Below are positions 43,807-52,377 of a stretch of 64,000 nt of DNA, in pieces. The position numbers and the translations under genes are program-made. Position 1 is the stretch's first letter, and the number at the start of each line of letters is the position of its first letter. The notes below the pieces were generated by a model. That model made no database searches and had not been told where the DNA came from. It was given only the letters and a program-made list of their open reading frames with translations. The DNA comes from Croceivirga thetidis (GTDB lineage: Bacteria; Bacteroidota; Bacteroidia; Flavobacteriales; Flavobacteriaceae), in assembly GCF_012272815.1 (NCBI RefSeq), contig NZ_JAAWWL010000002.1:1084280-1148279 (forward strand), in the 5' to 3' direction.

Positions 43807-44123
43807 TTGCGATTACTATCCACCTTTATATCAAAATCAGTTAAGAAATCTTCCAAAATTTTTAAACCCCAACTTTCTTTTTCCATACGCACAACTAACA
43901 GTTTTACAAGAAGTACGCTGTAATGTTGGACAATCAGTGGAGTAACGAAAAAAACCTTTGTAGAATTTATTCAAAAGGGGTTGAAGTAAACCGTTGAAAA
44001 CTATTAATTCAAACTTTAACTTCATTTAACGTAAGTTGATAAAGTTATCCACCAACTGTTAACAAATTGGGTTTTTTCTAGCGGGATTAAATTGTATTTT
44101 TAGCCCCTAACTTAACTGTAGCA
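43807..44123. other. Gene-poor gap before parA with a DnaA-box-like motif
   Basis: This 317-bp stretch has no convincing ORF. It is AT-rich and contains TTATCCACC (44045-44053, 8 of 9 to the DnaA box TTATCCACA), a weaker CTATCCACC near 43817, and a TGTTAACA palindrome at about 44057-44064. Proximity to parAB makes a link with the replication origin possible, but one good box is not enough. No remnant of mutB is recognisable. Confidence 0.35.
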
Positions 44124-44897
44124 ATGGGCAAAATTATTGCGATAGCCAATCAAAAGGGAGGCGTGGGAAAAACCACCACTTCTGTGAATCTAGCTGCCTC
44201 GCTAGGAGTATTGGAAAAGAAAGTCTTACTTATAGATGCCGATCCACAAGCAAATGCCACTTCTGGTCTCGGTGTTGATGTAGAAAGTGTTGAAAAAGGC
44301 ACATATCAATTATTGGAACACACCATGGGGCCGGAAGAAGTCGTAGTTAAGACAAATTCCCCAAATGTAGATTTGATTCCAGCGCATATTGATTTGGTAG
44401 CCATAGAGATTGAACTTGTTGATAAGGATAGAAGGGAATACATGCTAAAGCAAGCCCTGAGTGATTTAGCCAGCCAGTATGACTATGTGTTGATTGATTG
44501 TGCACCATCCCTAGGTTTATTGACACTTAATGCACTAACTGCTGCCGACTCCGTCATGATACCTATTCAATGTGAATATTTCGCTTTGGAAGGATTGGGC
44601 AAGTTATTGAATACAGTGAAAAGTGTTCAGAAAATACACAACAACAATCTTGATATAGAAGGCATGCTACTAACCATGTACGACTCAAGGCTACGTTTGT
44701 CCAATCAAGTTGTTGAAGAAGTGCGAAAACACTTTGCTGAAATGGTATTTGATACCATTATTCAACGAAACGTAAAACTAAGTGAAGCTCCAAGTTATGG
44801 GGAAAGTATCATAAAATATGATGCAAGCAGTAAAGGAGCGGCCAATTATTTGAATTTGGCCAATGAAATTTTGAATAAAAACAAGGAGAAAGTTTAA
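44124..44897 (+). CDS. parA: Chromosome-partitioning ATPase ParA
   Basis: The 257-residue protein is a Soj/ParA-family ATPase with the deviant Walker A motif KGGVGKTTTSVNLAASL (including the signature Lys before GG), Walker A' and B stretches LLIDADPQANAT and YVLIDCAPSLGLLTLNAL, and the C-terminal LSEAPSYGESIIKYDA. It forms the nucleoid-bound gradient that moves ParB-parS complexes during origin segregation. No N-terminal helix-turn-helix is present, as expected for chromosomal ParA. Its TAA overlaps the parB start by one base (TAATG). Confidence 0.97.
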   Translation: MGKIIAIANQKGGVGKTTTSVNLAASLGVLEKKVLLIDADPQANATSGLGVDVESVEKGTYQLLEHTMGPEEVVVKTNSPNVDLIPAHIDLVAIEIELVDKDRREYMLKQALSDLASQYDYVLIDCAPSLGLLTLNALTAADSVMIPIQCEYFALEGLGKLLNTVKSVQKIHNNNLDIEGMLLTMYDSRLRLSNQVVEEVRKHFAEMVFDTIIQRNVKLSEAPSYGESIIKYDASSKGAANYLNLANEILNKNKEKV

Positions 44898-45802
44898 TGG
44901 CAAAGGCACAAAAAAAACAGGCCCTCGGTAGAGGGCTTTCTGCTCTTTTAAAGGATCCTGAAAACGATATTCAATCCAGTTCAGATAAGAATGCTGATAA
45001 AGTGATAGGGAATGTAGTTGAATTGGACCTTGCTTCAATTGAAGTGAATCCATTTCAACCACGTACCAAATTTAACGATGACGCTCTAGAAGAATTGGCG
45101 AGCTCCATTCGAGAACTCGGAATAATTCAACCGATAACCGTTCGCAAGCTAGATTTCAACAAGTATCAACTGGTTTCTGGGGAGCGTAGATATCGAGCTT
45201 CGAAAATGGTTGGTCTGGAGACAATTCCAGCATACATTAGAATTGCCAATGACCAAGAATCGCTTGAAATGGCCTTGGTTGAAAATATTCAACGTCAAGA
45301 CCTAGATCCTATTGAAATCGCGCTTTCTTATCAACGATTGATTGACGAAATAAAAATAACACAAGAAAAACTAAGTGACCGAGTAGGAAAAAAAAGATCT
45401 ACAATCACAAATTACCTTAGATTATTAAAGCTACACCCGTCCATTCAAAATAGTATGCGTGATGGTGACGTAAGTATGGGGCATGGTAGAGCATTAATCA
45501 ATATTGACAAAGAAAAAGATCAATTACAGATTTTTGATAGGGTGGTAAGAAGTGGGCTTTCTGTCAGGGCAACGGAAAACTTAGTAAAAGCATATAAAAA
45601 TTCTGATAATAAAATTCAGAACATAAAATCTTCAAAAAGTTCTATTCCCGAATTTATAATCAAGAATATTGACTCAATAAAGAAAAATCTTGATGTAAAA
45701 GTTGACATCTCGGCAAATGCCGATGGAAAAGGTAAGATTACGATTCCGTTCAATTCTGAAAAAGAATTCAAAAGACTAAAAAAAATACTGGCTGGTGACT
45801 AA
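44897..45802 (+). CDS. parB: Chromosome-partitioning protein ParB
   Basis: This 301-residue protein has an N-terminal ParA-interacting segment (KQALGRGLSALLKD), the CTP-binding domain with NPFQPRTKF and GERRYRASK, the ENIQRQDLDPIEIA motif, an HTH domain (ITQEKLSDRVGKKRSTITNYL) for parS binding, and a C-terminal dimerisation domain after a basic linker. ParB loads at parS as a CTP-dependent clamp. I found no clear parS (TGTTTCACGTGAAACA-like) nearby, so the sites must lie outside or be divergent. It is coupled to parA and overlaps the next gene by 8 bp. Confidence 0.96.
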   Translation: MAKAQKKQALGRGLSALLKDPENDIQSSSDKNADKVIGNVVELDLASIEVNPFQPRTKFNDDALEELASSIRELGIIQPITVRKLDFNKYQLVSGERRYRASKMVGLETIPAYIRIANDQESLEMALVENIQRQDLDPIEIALSYQRLIDEIKITQEKLSDRVGKKRSTITNYLRLLKLHPSIQNSMRDGDVSMGHGRALINIDKEKDQLQIFDRVVRSGLSVRATENLVKAYKNSDNKIQNIKSSKSSIPEFIIKNIDSIKKNLDVKVDISANADGKGKITIPFNSEKEFKRLKKILAGD

Positions 45803-46418
45803 AGTTAAAATAGTCATATTCTTCTTTTTTTGCTTTGGACTAATGGTGAGTGCCCAAGTTCAAGATAGTATACCTGATAAGGGTGCTGACTCTATCAGAA
45901 CCGATTTAAAGCGTCGTGGCATTGTTATTCAAGATGGACAGCTTGAGAAAAAAGAAATAAATCCTTTAGCCCCTGCCAAAGCTGCATTTTTATCAGCGAT
46001 TCTACCAGGTATGGGTCAAGTCTACAACAAACGATATTGGAAAGTACCATTGGTCTGGGGGGCAATGGGAGCTGCCATATATGGGTATTCCATAAATAAT
46101 ACCCAGTATAATCGAGTACGTGATGCTTTTAAAAAGAGACAAGCGGGTTTACCCGAAGAGTTTTCAGACGGTATAGTTCCAGATTTGTCAACTGATGCAT
46201 TACAAGACTCTCAAGAAAGATTTCAGCGTGATAGGGATTTGATGTTGTTGCTTACCATTGGAGCTTATGCATTGAATATAATCGATGCGAATGTTGACGC
46301 ACACCTAAAACAATACAATGTTGATGATCGCTTAGGTATTGACTTCAAGCCTTTTATTGATTATAACGAGATGACAGCACAGCCGTACTATGGCTTGGCA
46401 TTTCAAGTTAAATTTTGA
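45795..46418 (+). CDS. DUF5683 family membrane protein
   Basis: The protein has 207 residues with a GTG start overlapping the parB stop, then a signal peptide (VIFFFFCFGLMVSAQ). The conserved core NPLAPAKAAFLSAILPGMGQVYNKRYWKVPLVWGA is the DUF5683 motif (split here across a loop), with two to three TM segments (ALAIY-type helix at VWGAMGAAIYGYSI, LLLTIGAYALNIIDANVDAH). Its role is unknown, but it is conserved beside parB and dapB in Bacteroidota, suggesting a household envelope function. A GTG start is accepted because no ATG precedes the signal peptide. Confidence 0.88.
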   Translation: MTKVKIVIFFFFCFGLMVSAQVQDSIPDKGADSIRTDLKRRGIVIQDGQLEKKEINPLAPAKAAFLSAILPGMGQVYNKRYWKVPLVWGAMGAAIYGYSINNTQYNRVRDAFKKRQAGLPEEFSDGIVPDLSTDALQDSQERFQRDRDLMLLLTIGAYALNIIDANVDAHLKQYNVDDRLGIDFKPFIDYNEMTAQPYYGLAFQVKF

Positions 46419-46421
46419 TTC

Positions 46422-47120
46422 ATGAAAATTGCTTTATTTGGGTATGGTAAGATGGGCAAAATGATTGAATCTCTTGCCCTAGCTCGAAATCATGAAATTG
46501 TCGCAAAAATTGATATTGACACCGTTGACATCCCGTACAACGAAATTGACATCGCCATAGATTTCAGCACACCTGAAGCGGCATTTCAAAACATTACCGA
46601 ATGTTTTAAAAATAATATCCCAGTCATTAGTGGAACCACAGGTTGGCTATCAAATTATGAAGAGGCGATTGCTATATGTGATAAAAATAACGGAGCATTT
46701 ATTTATGCATCGAATTTTAGTTTGGGTGTGAATTTGTTTTTCGAACTGAATCAAAAACTTGCAAAAATGATGCAGGGCGTCTCTGGTTATAGAACAAGCA
46801 TAGAGGAAATACACCATACCCAAAAGTTGGACGCACCTAGTGGAACGGCAATAACCCTGGCAGAAGGTATTTTAGATAACTCAGCGTATAAAACATGGAA
46901 GCTTGACGGCGAAAAAGAACAAGAGCTTTCAATTCACTCGATTCGTGAGGGCCAAGTTCCCGGCACCCATACCATAGCATACAAGAGTGAGGTAGATAGC
47001 ATTGAGATAAAGCATACTGCACATAATCGTGAAGGATTTGCATTGGGAGCAATAATAGCTGCGGAATGGTTGGTCGGAAAAACTGGGGTTTATTCTATGA
47101 AAGATGTGTTAAACCTATAG
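46422..47120 (+). CDS. dapB: 4-hydroxy-tetrahydrodipicolinate reductase
   Basis: This 232-residue enzyme reduces HTPA with NAD(P)H on the lysine/diaminopimelate pathway, feeding peptidoglycan synthesis. The nucleotide-binding motif is FGYGKMGKMI, followed by DFSTPEAAF and GTTGW. The substrate-binding and catalytic region is IEEIHHTQKLDAPSGTA, with the catalytic His-His and Lys and the conserved SGTA turn. It is slightly shorter than the E. coli enzyme, as usual in Bacteroidota. It lies 3 bp after the DUF5683 gene and 52 bp before lepB. Confidence 0.96.
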   Translation: MKIALFGYGKMGKMIESLALARNHEIVAKIDIDTVDIPYNEIDIAIDFSTPEAAFQNITECFKNNIPVISGTTGWLSNYEEAIAICDKNNGAFIYASNFSLGVNLFFELNQKLAKMMQGVSGYRTSIEEIHHTQKLDAPSGTAITLAEGILDNSAYKTWKLDGEKEQELSIHSIREGQVPGTHTIAYKSEVDSIEIKHTAHNREGFALGAIIAAEWLVGKTGVYSMKDVLNL

Positions 47121-47172
47121 GAATACGTAACAAAATTTAACTTTACCACACTAAGAACCAAAAGCTGGCATT

Positions 47173-48915
47173 ATGAACGGTACGCAATGGATCATTTTTA
47201 TATTGATAATTCAAGTAATTCACTTCTTAGGCACTTGGAAACTCTATGTGAAAGCGGGTCGAAAAGCTTGGGAAGCAGCAATTCCGATTTACAACGGAAT
47301 TGTTTTGATGCAAATAATAAACCGACCTAAGTGGTGGGTTGTATTGCTCTTTATTCCGATAATCAATTTATTGATGTTTCCAGTAGTTTGGGTCGAAACC
47401 ATACGAAGTTTTGGTCAAAATAAACTATGGCAAACCTGGGCGGTTATCCTAACACTTGGATTTTATATCTATGTCGTCAACTATTCTATGGATGTCGAGC
47501 ATATAAAAGATAGAAGTCTTAAACCAAGAACGGGCCTCGGTGAGTGGGTAAGTTCAATTGTTTTTGCAGTAGTGGCCGCCACTCTGGTTCATACGTATTT
47601 TATCCAGCCCTACGTAATACCAACAGGATCATTGGAGCGCACACTCAGAGTGGGTGATTTCTTGTTTGTTAGCAAATTTCATTTTGGAGCAAGGGTACCC
47701 ATGACCACCTTGGCAGCGCCAATGGTTCATGACACATTGCCCTTAGTCAAAAGTCGTTCATATGTAGCTGATGTAGAAAAGGATACCTACAAGACTTCCA
47801 TTTTGAACAAATTACAATTACCCTATATGCGATTGCCAGGTTTTGAAAGACCTGAAAAGAACGATATTGTAGTCTTTAGTTGGCCCGCAGATACTGTACG
47901 CCAGTTTTTTGTCGCAGAAAAAGGTGTTCGTAAGCCAATTGACAAAAAGTCAAATTATGTAAAAAGATGTGTTGGTACGCCTGGTGATTCCCTTGAAGTA
48001 AGAAATGGAATTGTCTTTATCAATGGAAAAGAGTTGATACTATCGGATCGAGCTAAGGTAATGTACGATCATTTAATCTCTTCAAGTAAAGGGGTGTCTA
48101 GTAGACTATTGGCAGATGTCGGCGCCACAGATTTTTCTAGAAAATATGTACCTGCCAATTTGACCGATCAACAAATTAGTGTTTTACGTTACAATGGGTA
48201 TGGTGTTGGTGCCGATAGTTCAGGAAAACCAGCAATTTACACCGATGAAAAAGGAATCAATCCTGATCTCATACGCGAACTTCGGTTGTCTCTAAAGGAA
48301 GAAACACCAAAAAATAGGATTGCCAATCTTACTCTTGAGATGGCAGCTGAAATAAGAAAAAATAGTTCGATAGATTCCGTAAAAATAAACCTTGAAGGAA
48401 AGGGTGAAAGAGGTAGTAATATTTTTCCTCAAGATGGACGATATGCGTGGAATAATGATAATCTTGGACCAATATATTTACCTGAAGAGGGCAAAACGGT
48501 TAAAATAACTCTTGCAACCTTACCCCTATACAAGAAAATTATCCGTGATTACGAGGGCAATGAAGTCTCTGTCAATGGCAACCAAGTTTCCATTAATGGG
48601 AAACCTTCAGATAGTTATACATTCAAACAAGATTATTATTGGATGATGGGCGATAACCGCGACCATTCTGAAGATAGTAGAACATGGGGTTATGTTCCTG
48701 CTAATCATATTGTCGGTAAACCGGTCTTTATTTGGATGAGCATGGACAATTTTCCAGATGGAATTAGATTCAACGAGAAATTAAGGTGGGATAGGATTTT
48801 CACGACTGTTGGCGGTGATGGCGAACCTGTATCGTATTTCCGATATTTCTTAATTCTATTAGTTGGCTGGTTTGTTTTTGATTTTATCAGAAAAAGGAGG
48901 AAATCCCAAGCCTAA
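47173..48915 (+). CDS. lepB: Signal peptidase I
   Basis: This is the long (580-residue) Bacteroidota form. The N-terminal ~105 residues contain DUF5684-like TM helices (WIIFILIIQVIHFLGTWKLY, WVVLLFIPIINLLMFPVVW), then the S26 catalytic TM. Ser153 lies in VIPTGSLERTLRVGD (Leu replacing the usual Met after Ser), the Lys in NYVKRCVGTPGD, and the final motif GDNRDHSEDSRTWGYVP. A ~200-residue insert separates the Lys and GDNRDHSEDSR segments. A last TM follows at the C-terminus with a short basic tail. It removes signal peptides during Sec export, including those of the T9SS adhesin and lipocalin-like proteins described here. Confidence 0.95.
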   Translation: MNGTQWIIFILIIQVIHFLGTWKLYVKAGRKAWEAAIPIYNGIVLMQIINRPKWWVVLLFIPIINLLMFPVVWVETIRSFGQNKLWQTWAVILTLGFYIYVVNYSMDVEHIKDRSLKPRTGLGEWVSSIVFAVVAATLVHTYFIQPYVIPTGSLERTLRVGDFLFVSKFHFGARVPMTTLAAPMVHDTLPLVKSRSYVADVEKDTYKTSILNKLQLPYMRLPGFERPEKNDIVVFSWPADTVRQFFVAEKGVRKPIDKKSNYVKRCVGTPGDSLEVRNGIVFINGKELILSDRAKVMYDHLISSSKGVSSRLLADVGATDFSRKYVPANLTDQQISVLRYNGYGVGADSSGKPAIYTDEKGINPDLIRELRLSLKEETPKNRIANLTLEMAAEIRKNSSIDSVKINLEGKGERGSNIFPQDGRYAWNNDNLGPIYLPEEGKTVKITLATLPLYKKIIRDYEGNEVSVNGNQVSINGKPSDSYTFKQDYYWMMGDNRDHSEDSRTWGYVPANHIVGKPVFIWMSMDNFPDGIRFNEKLRWDRIFTTVGGDGEPVSYFRYFLILLVGWFVFDFIRKRRKSQA

Positions 48916-48919
48916 ATCC

Positions 48920-49546
48920 TTGGAAAACCATCATCTCTTACACCCTGTTTATTTTCCTAACGTGGCGACGTTAGCACTGATAGTGAAGTTACCTGTCATA
49001 TGGGAAGTGTATGATAATTTTCAAAAACAAACTTTTCGTAATCGATGCTATATCGCCACTGATCAGGGTAAACATATGCTCAATGTGCCGATAAAACATA
49101 TTGGCGGAAATCAAGGTCGGCAACTTTTTAAAGAAGTCAAGATTGACTACAGTAGCGCTTGGCAGAAACAACATTGGAAAACCTTACAAACTTCTTATCG
49201 AACTTCTCCCTTTTTTGAATACTATGAAGATGATCTGTCACCAATATTTGAAAAAAAATATGAGTTTTTGATGGATTTAAACTTTGAAACAATTCAGTTC
49301 TTTTGTGATTCGTTTCAGGTAACTATGCCCCTAAAAAAATCAAAAAACTACCAAAAAACACCCTTGGATATTGTCGACAATAGAAGCCTGGCAATCGCCA
49401 AAACCAATTTTTCATTTGTGCAAGAGGAATATTTTCAAGTCTTTGGTGAGCGACATGGTTTTTTAAAAAACTTAAGTGGCTTAGACCTTCTTTTTAATAA
49501 GGGACCGGAAGCAATGGAGTATCTGAATTCCATTAAATTAGAATAG
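48920..49546 (+). CDS. WbqC-family protein
   Basis: The WbqC-like core starts LLHPVYFPNVATLALI, with HMLNVPIKHIGGNQGRQLFKEVKIDY and HWKTLQTSYRTSPFFEYYEDD, a family related to glycosyl/thiamine-type transfer enzymes and often found beside LPS or signal-peptidase genes. No ATG is available. A TTG at 48920, 5 bp after the lepB stop, gives a natural 208-residue protein; the other in-frame TTG (48863) would overlap lepB by 53 bp. The AGGAGG at 48895-48900 is lepB coding sequence and too far upstream to be its SD. The biochemical role is not settled. Confidence 0.85.
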   Translation: MENHHLLHPVYFPNVATLALIVKLPVIWEVYDNFQKQTFRNRCYIATDQGKHMLNVPIKHIGGNQGRQLFKEVKIDYSSAWQKQHWKTLQTSYRTSPFFEYYEDDLSPIFEKKYEFLMDLNFETIQFFCDSFQVTMPLKKSKNYQKTPLDIVDNRSLAIAKTNFSFVQEEYFQVFGERHGFLKNLSGLDLLFNKGPEAMEYLNSIKLE

Positions 49547-49547
49547 G

Positions 49548-49862
49548 ATGCTACGGTTTGTATTTCACTATGGTATTCATTTTTTGGTCCCTGTGCTAAT
49601 TGGACTAGTCTTTTTTAAAGAAAATCGTATTCGGATTATTTTAATTCTTCTGGCAGGAATATTTATAGATATTGATCATCTACTTGCAAGCCCAATATTT
49701 GATAGTAACCGATGTAGTATTGGCTTTCATCCGCTACACAGTTATTTAGCCATTGCAGGCTACTTTATTTTGTTTGTAGTCAAGAAAACCAGAATATTAG
49801 GGCTTGCCTTGCTCATTCATATTTTGGCAGACTTTGTCGATTGCCTATTCCTTAAGTCTTAA
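49548..49862 (+). CDS. DUF6122 family membrane protein
   Basis: A 104-residue protein with three TM helices. Conserved features are FHYGIHFLVPVLIGLVFF near the N-terminus, GIFIDIDHLLASPIFDSNRCSI with the acidic/His cluster, and FHPLHSYLAIAGYF. The histidines and aspartates (HYGIH, IDIDH, HPLH) are placed as in metal-dependent membrane hydrolases of the YfhO/DUF457 type, so a metal site is plausible, but no activity is known. It starts 1 bp after the WbqC gene and its 3' end overlaps the convergent endonuclease gene by 18 bp. Confidence 0.82.
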   Translation: MLRFVFHYGIHFLVPVLIGLVFFKENRIRIILILLAGIFIDIDHLLASPIFDSNRCSIGFHPLHSYLAIAGYFILFVVKKTRILGLALLIHILADFVDCLFLKS

Positions 49863-50807
49863 TTTGGCCTTTATCGGATAGTGGTCAGAGAACTTAACAT
49901 CGTAGTTTTGATGTTCAAGAACCTCAAATGTATCATCTACTAGTATATAATCAATTCGCATTGGTACATTAAACAAGGTATAAGAACGACCAAATCCACT
50001 TCCTGATTCATAGAATGTATCTTGGAAATCAGCCTTCAGAACTTTATAAATACTAGAAAATTGTGTGTTGTTGAAGTCGCCTGTAATCACCACCGGATAG
50101 CTGGTATTTTTTAGATGTTCAACTAAAAGTTGAGCTTGCTCTTTTTGTTTTTGAATTCCACGGCCAATGCGCTTCAAAAGCCTACCAGATTTTTCCTGTT
50201 GAAGACTATTGACTTCGGGCACTACAGCAAAAGATTGCAGATGAACATTGTAAACCCTAATGGTATCACCTCTAAAAAGAATATCGGCAAATATGGTATT
50301 GTTTGATGTGCCTTCTGGATTCAACGATCCTTTGTTTAAAATTGGAAATTTAGAAAAAATGACCTGTACCGAACGTTCGGTGTTATGAGGTGTCTCCGCT
50401 TTGAAGGAATAACCATCAAAGTAATGGTTCCAGTCTCGATTATGTTCTTGAATGCTTAGAATTGCCGGCGAATTTTCTTCAATAAACCCCACAATATTTT
50501 CCCCAACTTTCGGACGGTCAATCCATTTGTATTTATTAAACAAACGAACATTGTAACTCATAACCGATAAACTGGCTTCAGAATTTTTTGAACCCTCTTC
50601 TTCGGGAAACTTATAAAACGCCCCAAAAGAGAACGTGCAGAGCAATAAGATAAAAATGGAAAACAAGGCAAGTAAGATTTCTCTTTTAAGCATCCATACA
50701 AACACGAAGAATACATGAATAATCAAAAATATTAGGGTGAAGAAACTGACAAACTCTAGAGAATCAAAGATTCGGAAAGGCAGGTAATATTGAATCAGCA
50801 CCAACAT
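49845..50807 (-). CDS. Membrane-anchored endonuclease/exonuclease/phosphatase family protein
   Basis: From the first ATG the protein has 320 residues: TM helices at 20-40 and 45-65, then an EEP hydrolase domain with SVMSYNVRLFNKY, ILSIQEHNRDW, VYNVHLQSF, VVITGDFNNT and DYILVD...SDHYPI, which supply the Asn, Glu, Asp-x-Asn and Asp-His residues of the metal site. It could cleave phosphodiester bonds in nucleic acid or lipid head groups outside the membrane. The frame stays open upstream to a CTG at 50879 with a typical N-terminal segment (IKKRTFFNKTLFGVQILFAL), so the real start may be CTG or another non-AUG codon overlapping the rhomboid stop. Confidence 0.87.
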   Translation of the reverse strand: MLVLIQYYLPFRIFDSLEFVSFFTLIFLIIHVFFVFVWMLKREILLALFSIFILLLCTFSFGAFYKFPEEEGSKNSEASLSVMSYNVRLFNKYKWIDRPKVGENIVGFIEENSPAILSIQEHNRDWNHYFDGYSFKAETPHNTERSVQVIFSKFPILNKGSLNPEGTSNNTIFADILFRGDTIRVYNVHLQSFAVVPEVNSLQQEKSGRLLKRIGRGIQKQKEQAQLLVEHLKNTSYPVVITGDFNNTQFSSIYKVLKADFQDTFYESGSGFGRSYTLFNVPMRIDYILVDDTFEVLEHQNYDVKFSDHYPIKAKLRLKE

Positions 50808-50875
50808 TAAAGCTAATGCAAATAGGATTTGAACCCCAAAAAGAGTTTTATTAAAGAAAGTTCGTTTTTTGATAC

Positions 50876-51745
50876 TCAGTCTTCTTTACCAGCTTTGAAT
50901 AAGAAGTCCTTTTCTGCTTTTGAAAGGCTTTCATATCCAGACTTGCTTATTTTATCTAAAATGGTGTCTATTTTCTTTTGGCGTACGGCTTTGTCATAGT
51001 TCGCATTTTTTGAGCCTTCTTGCGCATTTTTGTACACTGTTTTTAATGGAGATTTTTTTTCCTTTCTTGCGAATATACCACCAAGACCATCCATTAGCTT
51101 TTCAAACCCACTTCCAATATCGTTACCTTTCATTAATTGACGCGCGTATAAAAACCCTAAGAATGCCCCTCCTAAATGGGCCAACTTTCCCCCTACATTA
51201 TCTCCGGTTCTTATTTGAATTAAATCCATAAGCACAAAAAAGGCACCGATGTACCAAAGTTTTATATTGAATAAGCCAAATAGCCGAACTTCTTGATTTG
51301 GAATATAAGCACAAATAAATATCAAAACCGAAATAACCCCAGCAGAAGCACCGACAAGCCCCGGGGTCCTAGACCCAACGAGCCCAGGAAAAAGATTGTA
51401 GCTAAGTAAAAATATTAATCCACCCAGTATCGCCCCTAAAAAATAAACTGACAAAAATGTTTTAGGTTGGAATAGATTTAAAACCATTCGACCAGCAAAA
51501 TACAGAAAAACCATATTGAACAGTAGGTGCCAAAATCCACCATGAAAAAACGAGTAGGTTACTATTCCCCAAGGTTGAAAAATAAATTCATTGAACTCTT
51601 TTGGTAAATGAAACCAATCCGATACATCTATTAAAAACAATACTTGGCACAACCCGGCCAAAATGAAAACGAGAACGTTAATCGCAATTAATCGCTCCGC
51701 AATATTCAATCTTGCCCAATAGTAATTTAAACCGCTATTTGCCAT
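50876..51745 (-). CDS. Rhomboid intramembrane serine protease (first of a tandem pair)
   Basis: The 289-residue protein has six TM helices of the rhomboid core plus a cytosolic C-terminal tail of ~100 residues rich in Lys/Ser (KKSPLKTVYKNAQEG). Catalytic Ser lies in VGASAGVISVLIF and the partner His in KLAHLGGAFLGFLYA; the N-terminal HLLFNMVFLYF segment carries the conserved His/Asn. It would cleave TM substrates in the inner membrane. It directly follows a second rhomboid on the same strand: its ATG overlaps the upstream TAG by one base. Substrates are unknown. Confidence 0.92.
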   Translation of the reverse strand: MANSGLNYYWARLNIAERLIAINVLVFILAGLCQVLFLIDVSDWFHLPKEFNEFIFQPWGIVTYSFFHGGFWHLLFNMVFLYFAGRMVLNLFQPKTFLSVYFLGAILGGLIFLLSYNLFPGLVGSRTPGLVGASAGVISVLIFICAYIPNQEVRLFGLFNIKLWYIGAFFVLMDLIQIRTGDNVGGKLAHLGGAFLGFLYARQLMKGNDIGSGFEKLMDGLGGIFARKEKKSPLKTVYKNAQEGSKNANYDKAVRQKKIDTILDKISKSGYESLSKAEKDFLFKAGKED

Positions 51746-52377
51746 TAGCTATCCCATCGATTTTGATTAAACTGATTTCGTTTCCAGTACCACATCATTA
51801 TAAATCCGATTAACGCACCTCCAATGTGTGCGAAATGTGCAATACCTGTATTGGCATTGCTAAAGCCAAAGAACAAATCACCAACAATAATGAGAGGCAC
51901 AAAGTATTTTGCCTTAATTGGGATTGGCAAAAAAATCATCATTAACTGTGCATTTGGATACATAAAGGCAAAGGCTACCAAAACACCATATACTGCTCCA
52001 GACGCCCCTACTGCCGGTATATTGACAACTTCAGTAAAACCTTGGGTGAAGAAATAATAGTTCGCAGCTGTATGCACAAGAGCAGCCCCAATTCCTGCCG
52101 AAAAATAAAAGAATAGGAACTTATTCCTACCCCAAATTCGTTCTAACGGAGATCCAAATGCCCAGAGGGCATACATATTAAATAAGATGTGCAGAAAACC
52201 ACTGAAATCATGTAAAAACATATGGGAAACCAACTGCCAAATGCCAAAATTTTGATTTTCAGGAAACCAAAGTGCCAGATATTTGTAAAGGATGCCCCCA
52301 TACCCCGCAATACCGGCCACAAAGAAGATGACATTAACAATAATCAGATGCTTAATTGCATCAGTAATTCTTCCCAT
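51745..52377 (-). CDS. Rhomboid intramembrane serine protease (second of the pair)
   Basis: This 210-residue rhomboid has the six-helix core without the long tail. The loop HDFSGFLHILFNMYALWAFG, the catalytic Ser in VGASGAVYGVLVAFA and the catalytic His in IAHFAHIGGALIGF are all present. Its ATG directly abuts the mutL stop codon, and its stop overlaps the next rhomboid start, so mutL and both rhomboids form one transcription unit. Tandem rhomboid genes after mutL recur in Flavobacteriaceae. Confidence 0.93.
   Translation of the reverse strand: MGRITDAIKHLIIVNVIFFVAGIAGYGGILYKYLALWFPENQNFGIWQLVSHMFLHDFSGFLHILFNMYALWAFGSPLERIWGRNKFLFFYFSAGIGAALVHTAANYYFFTQGFTEVVNIPAVGASGAVYGVLVAFAFMYPNAQLMMIFLPIPIKAKYFVPLIIVGDLFFGFSNANTGIAHFAHIGGALIGFIMMWYWKRNQFNQNRWDS

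Noticed and set aside
43686-44025. Two overlapping minus-strand ORFs of 60-70 codons in the mutA-parA gap
   Set aside because: They overlap each other and the mutA end, have no recognisable domain, and one runs antisense over mutA.
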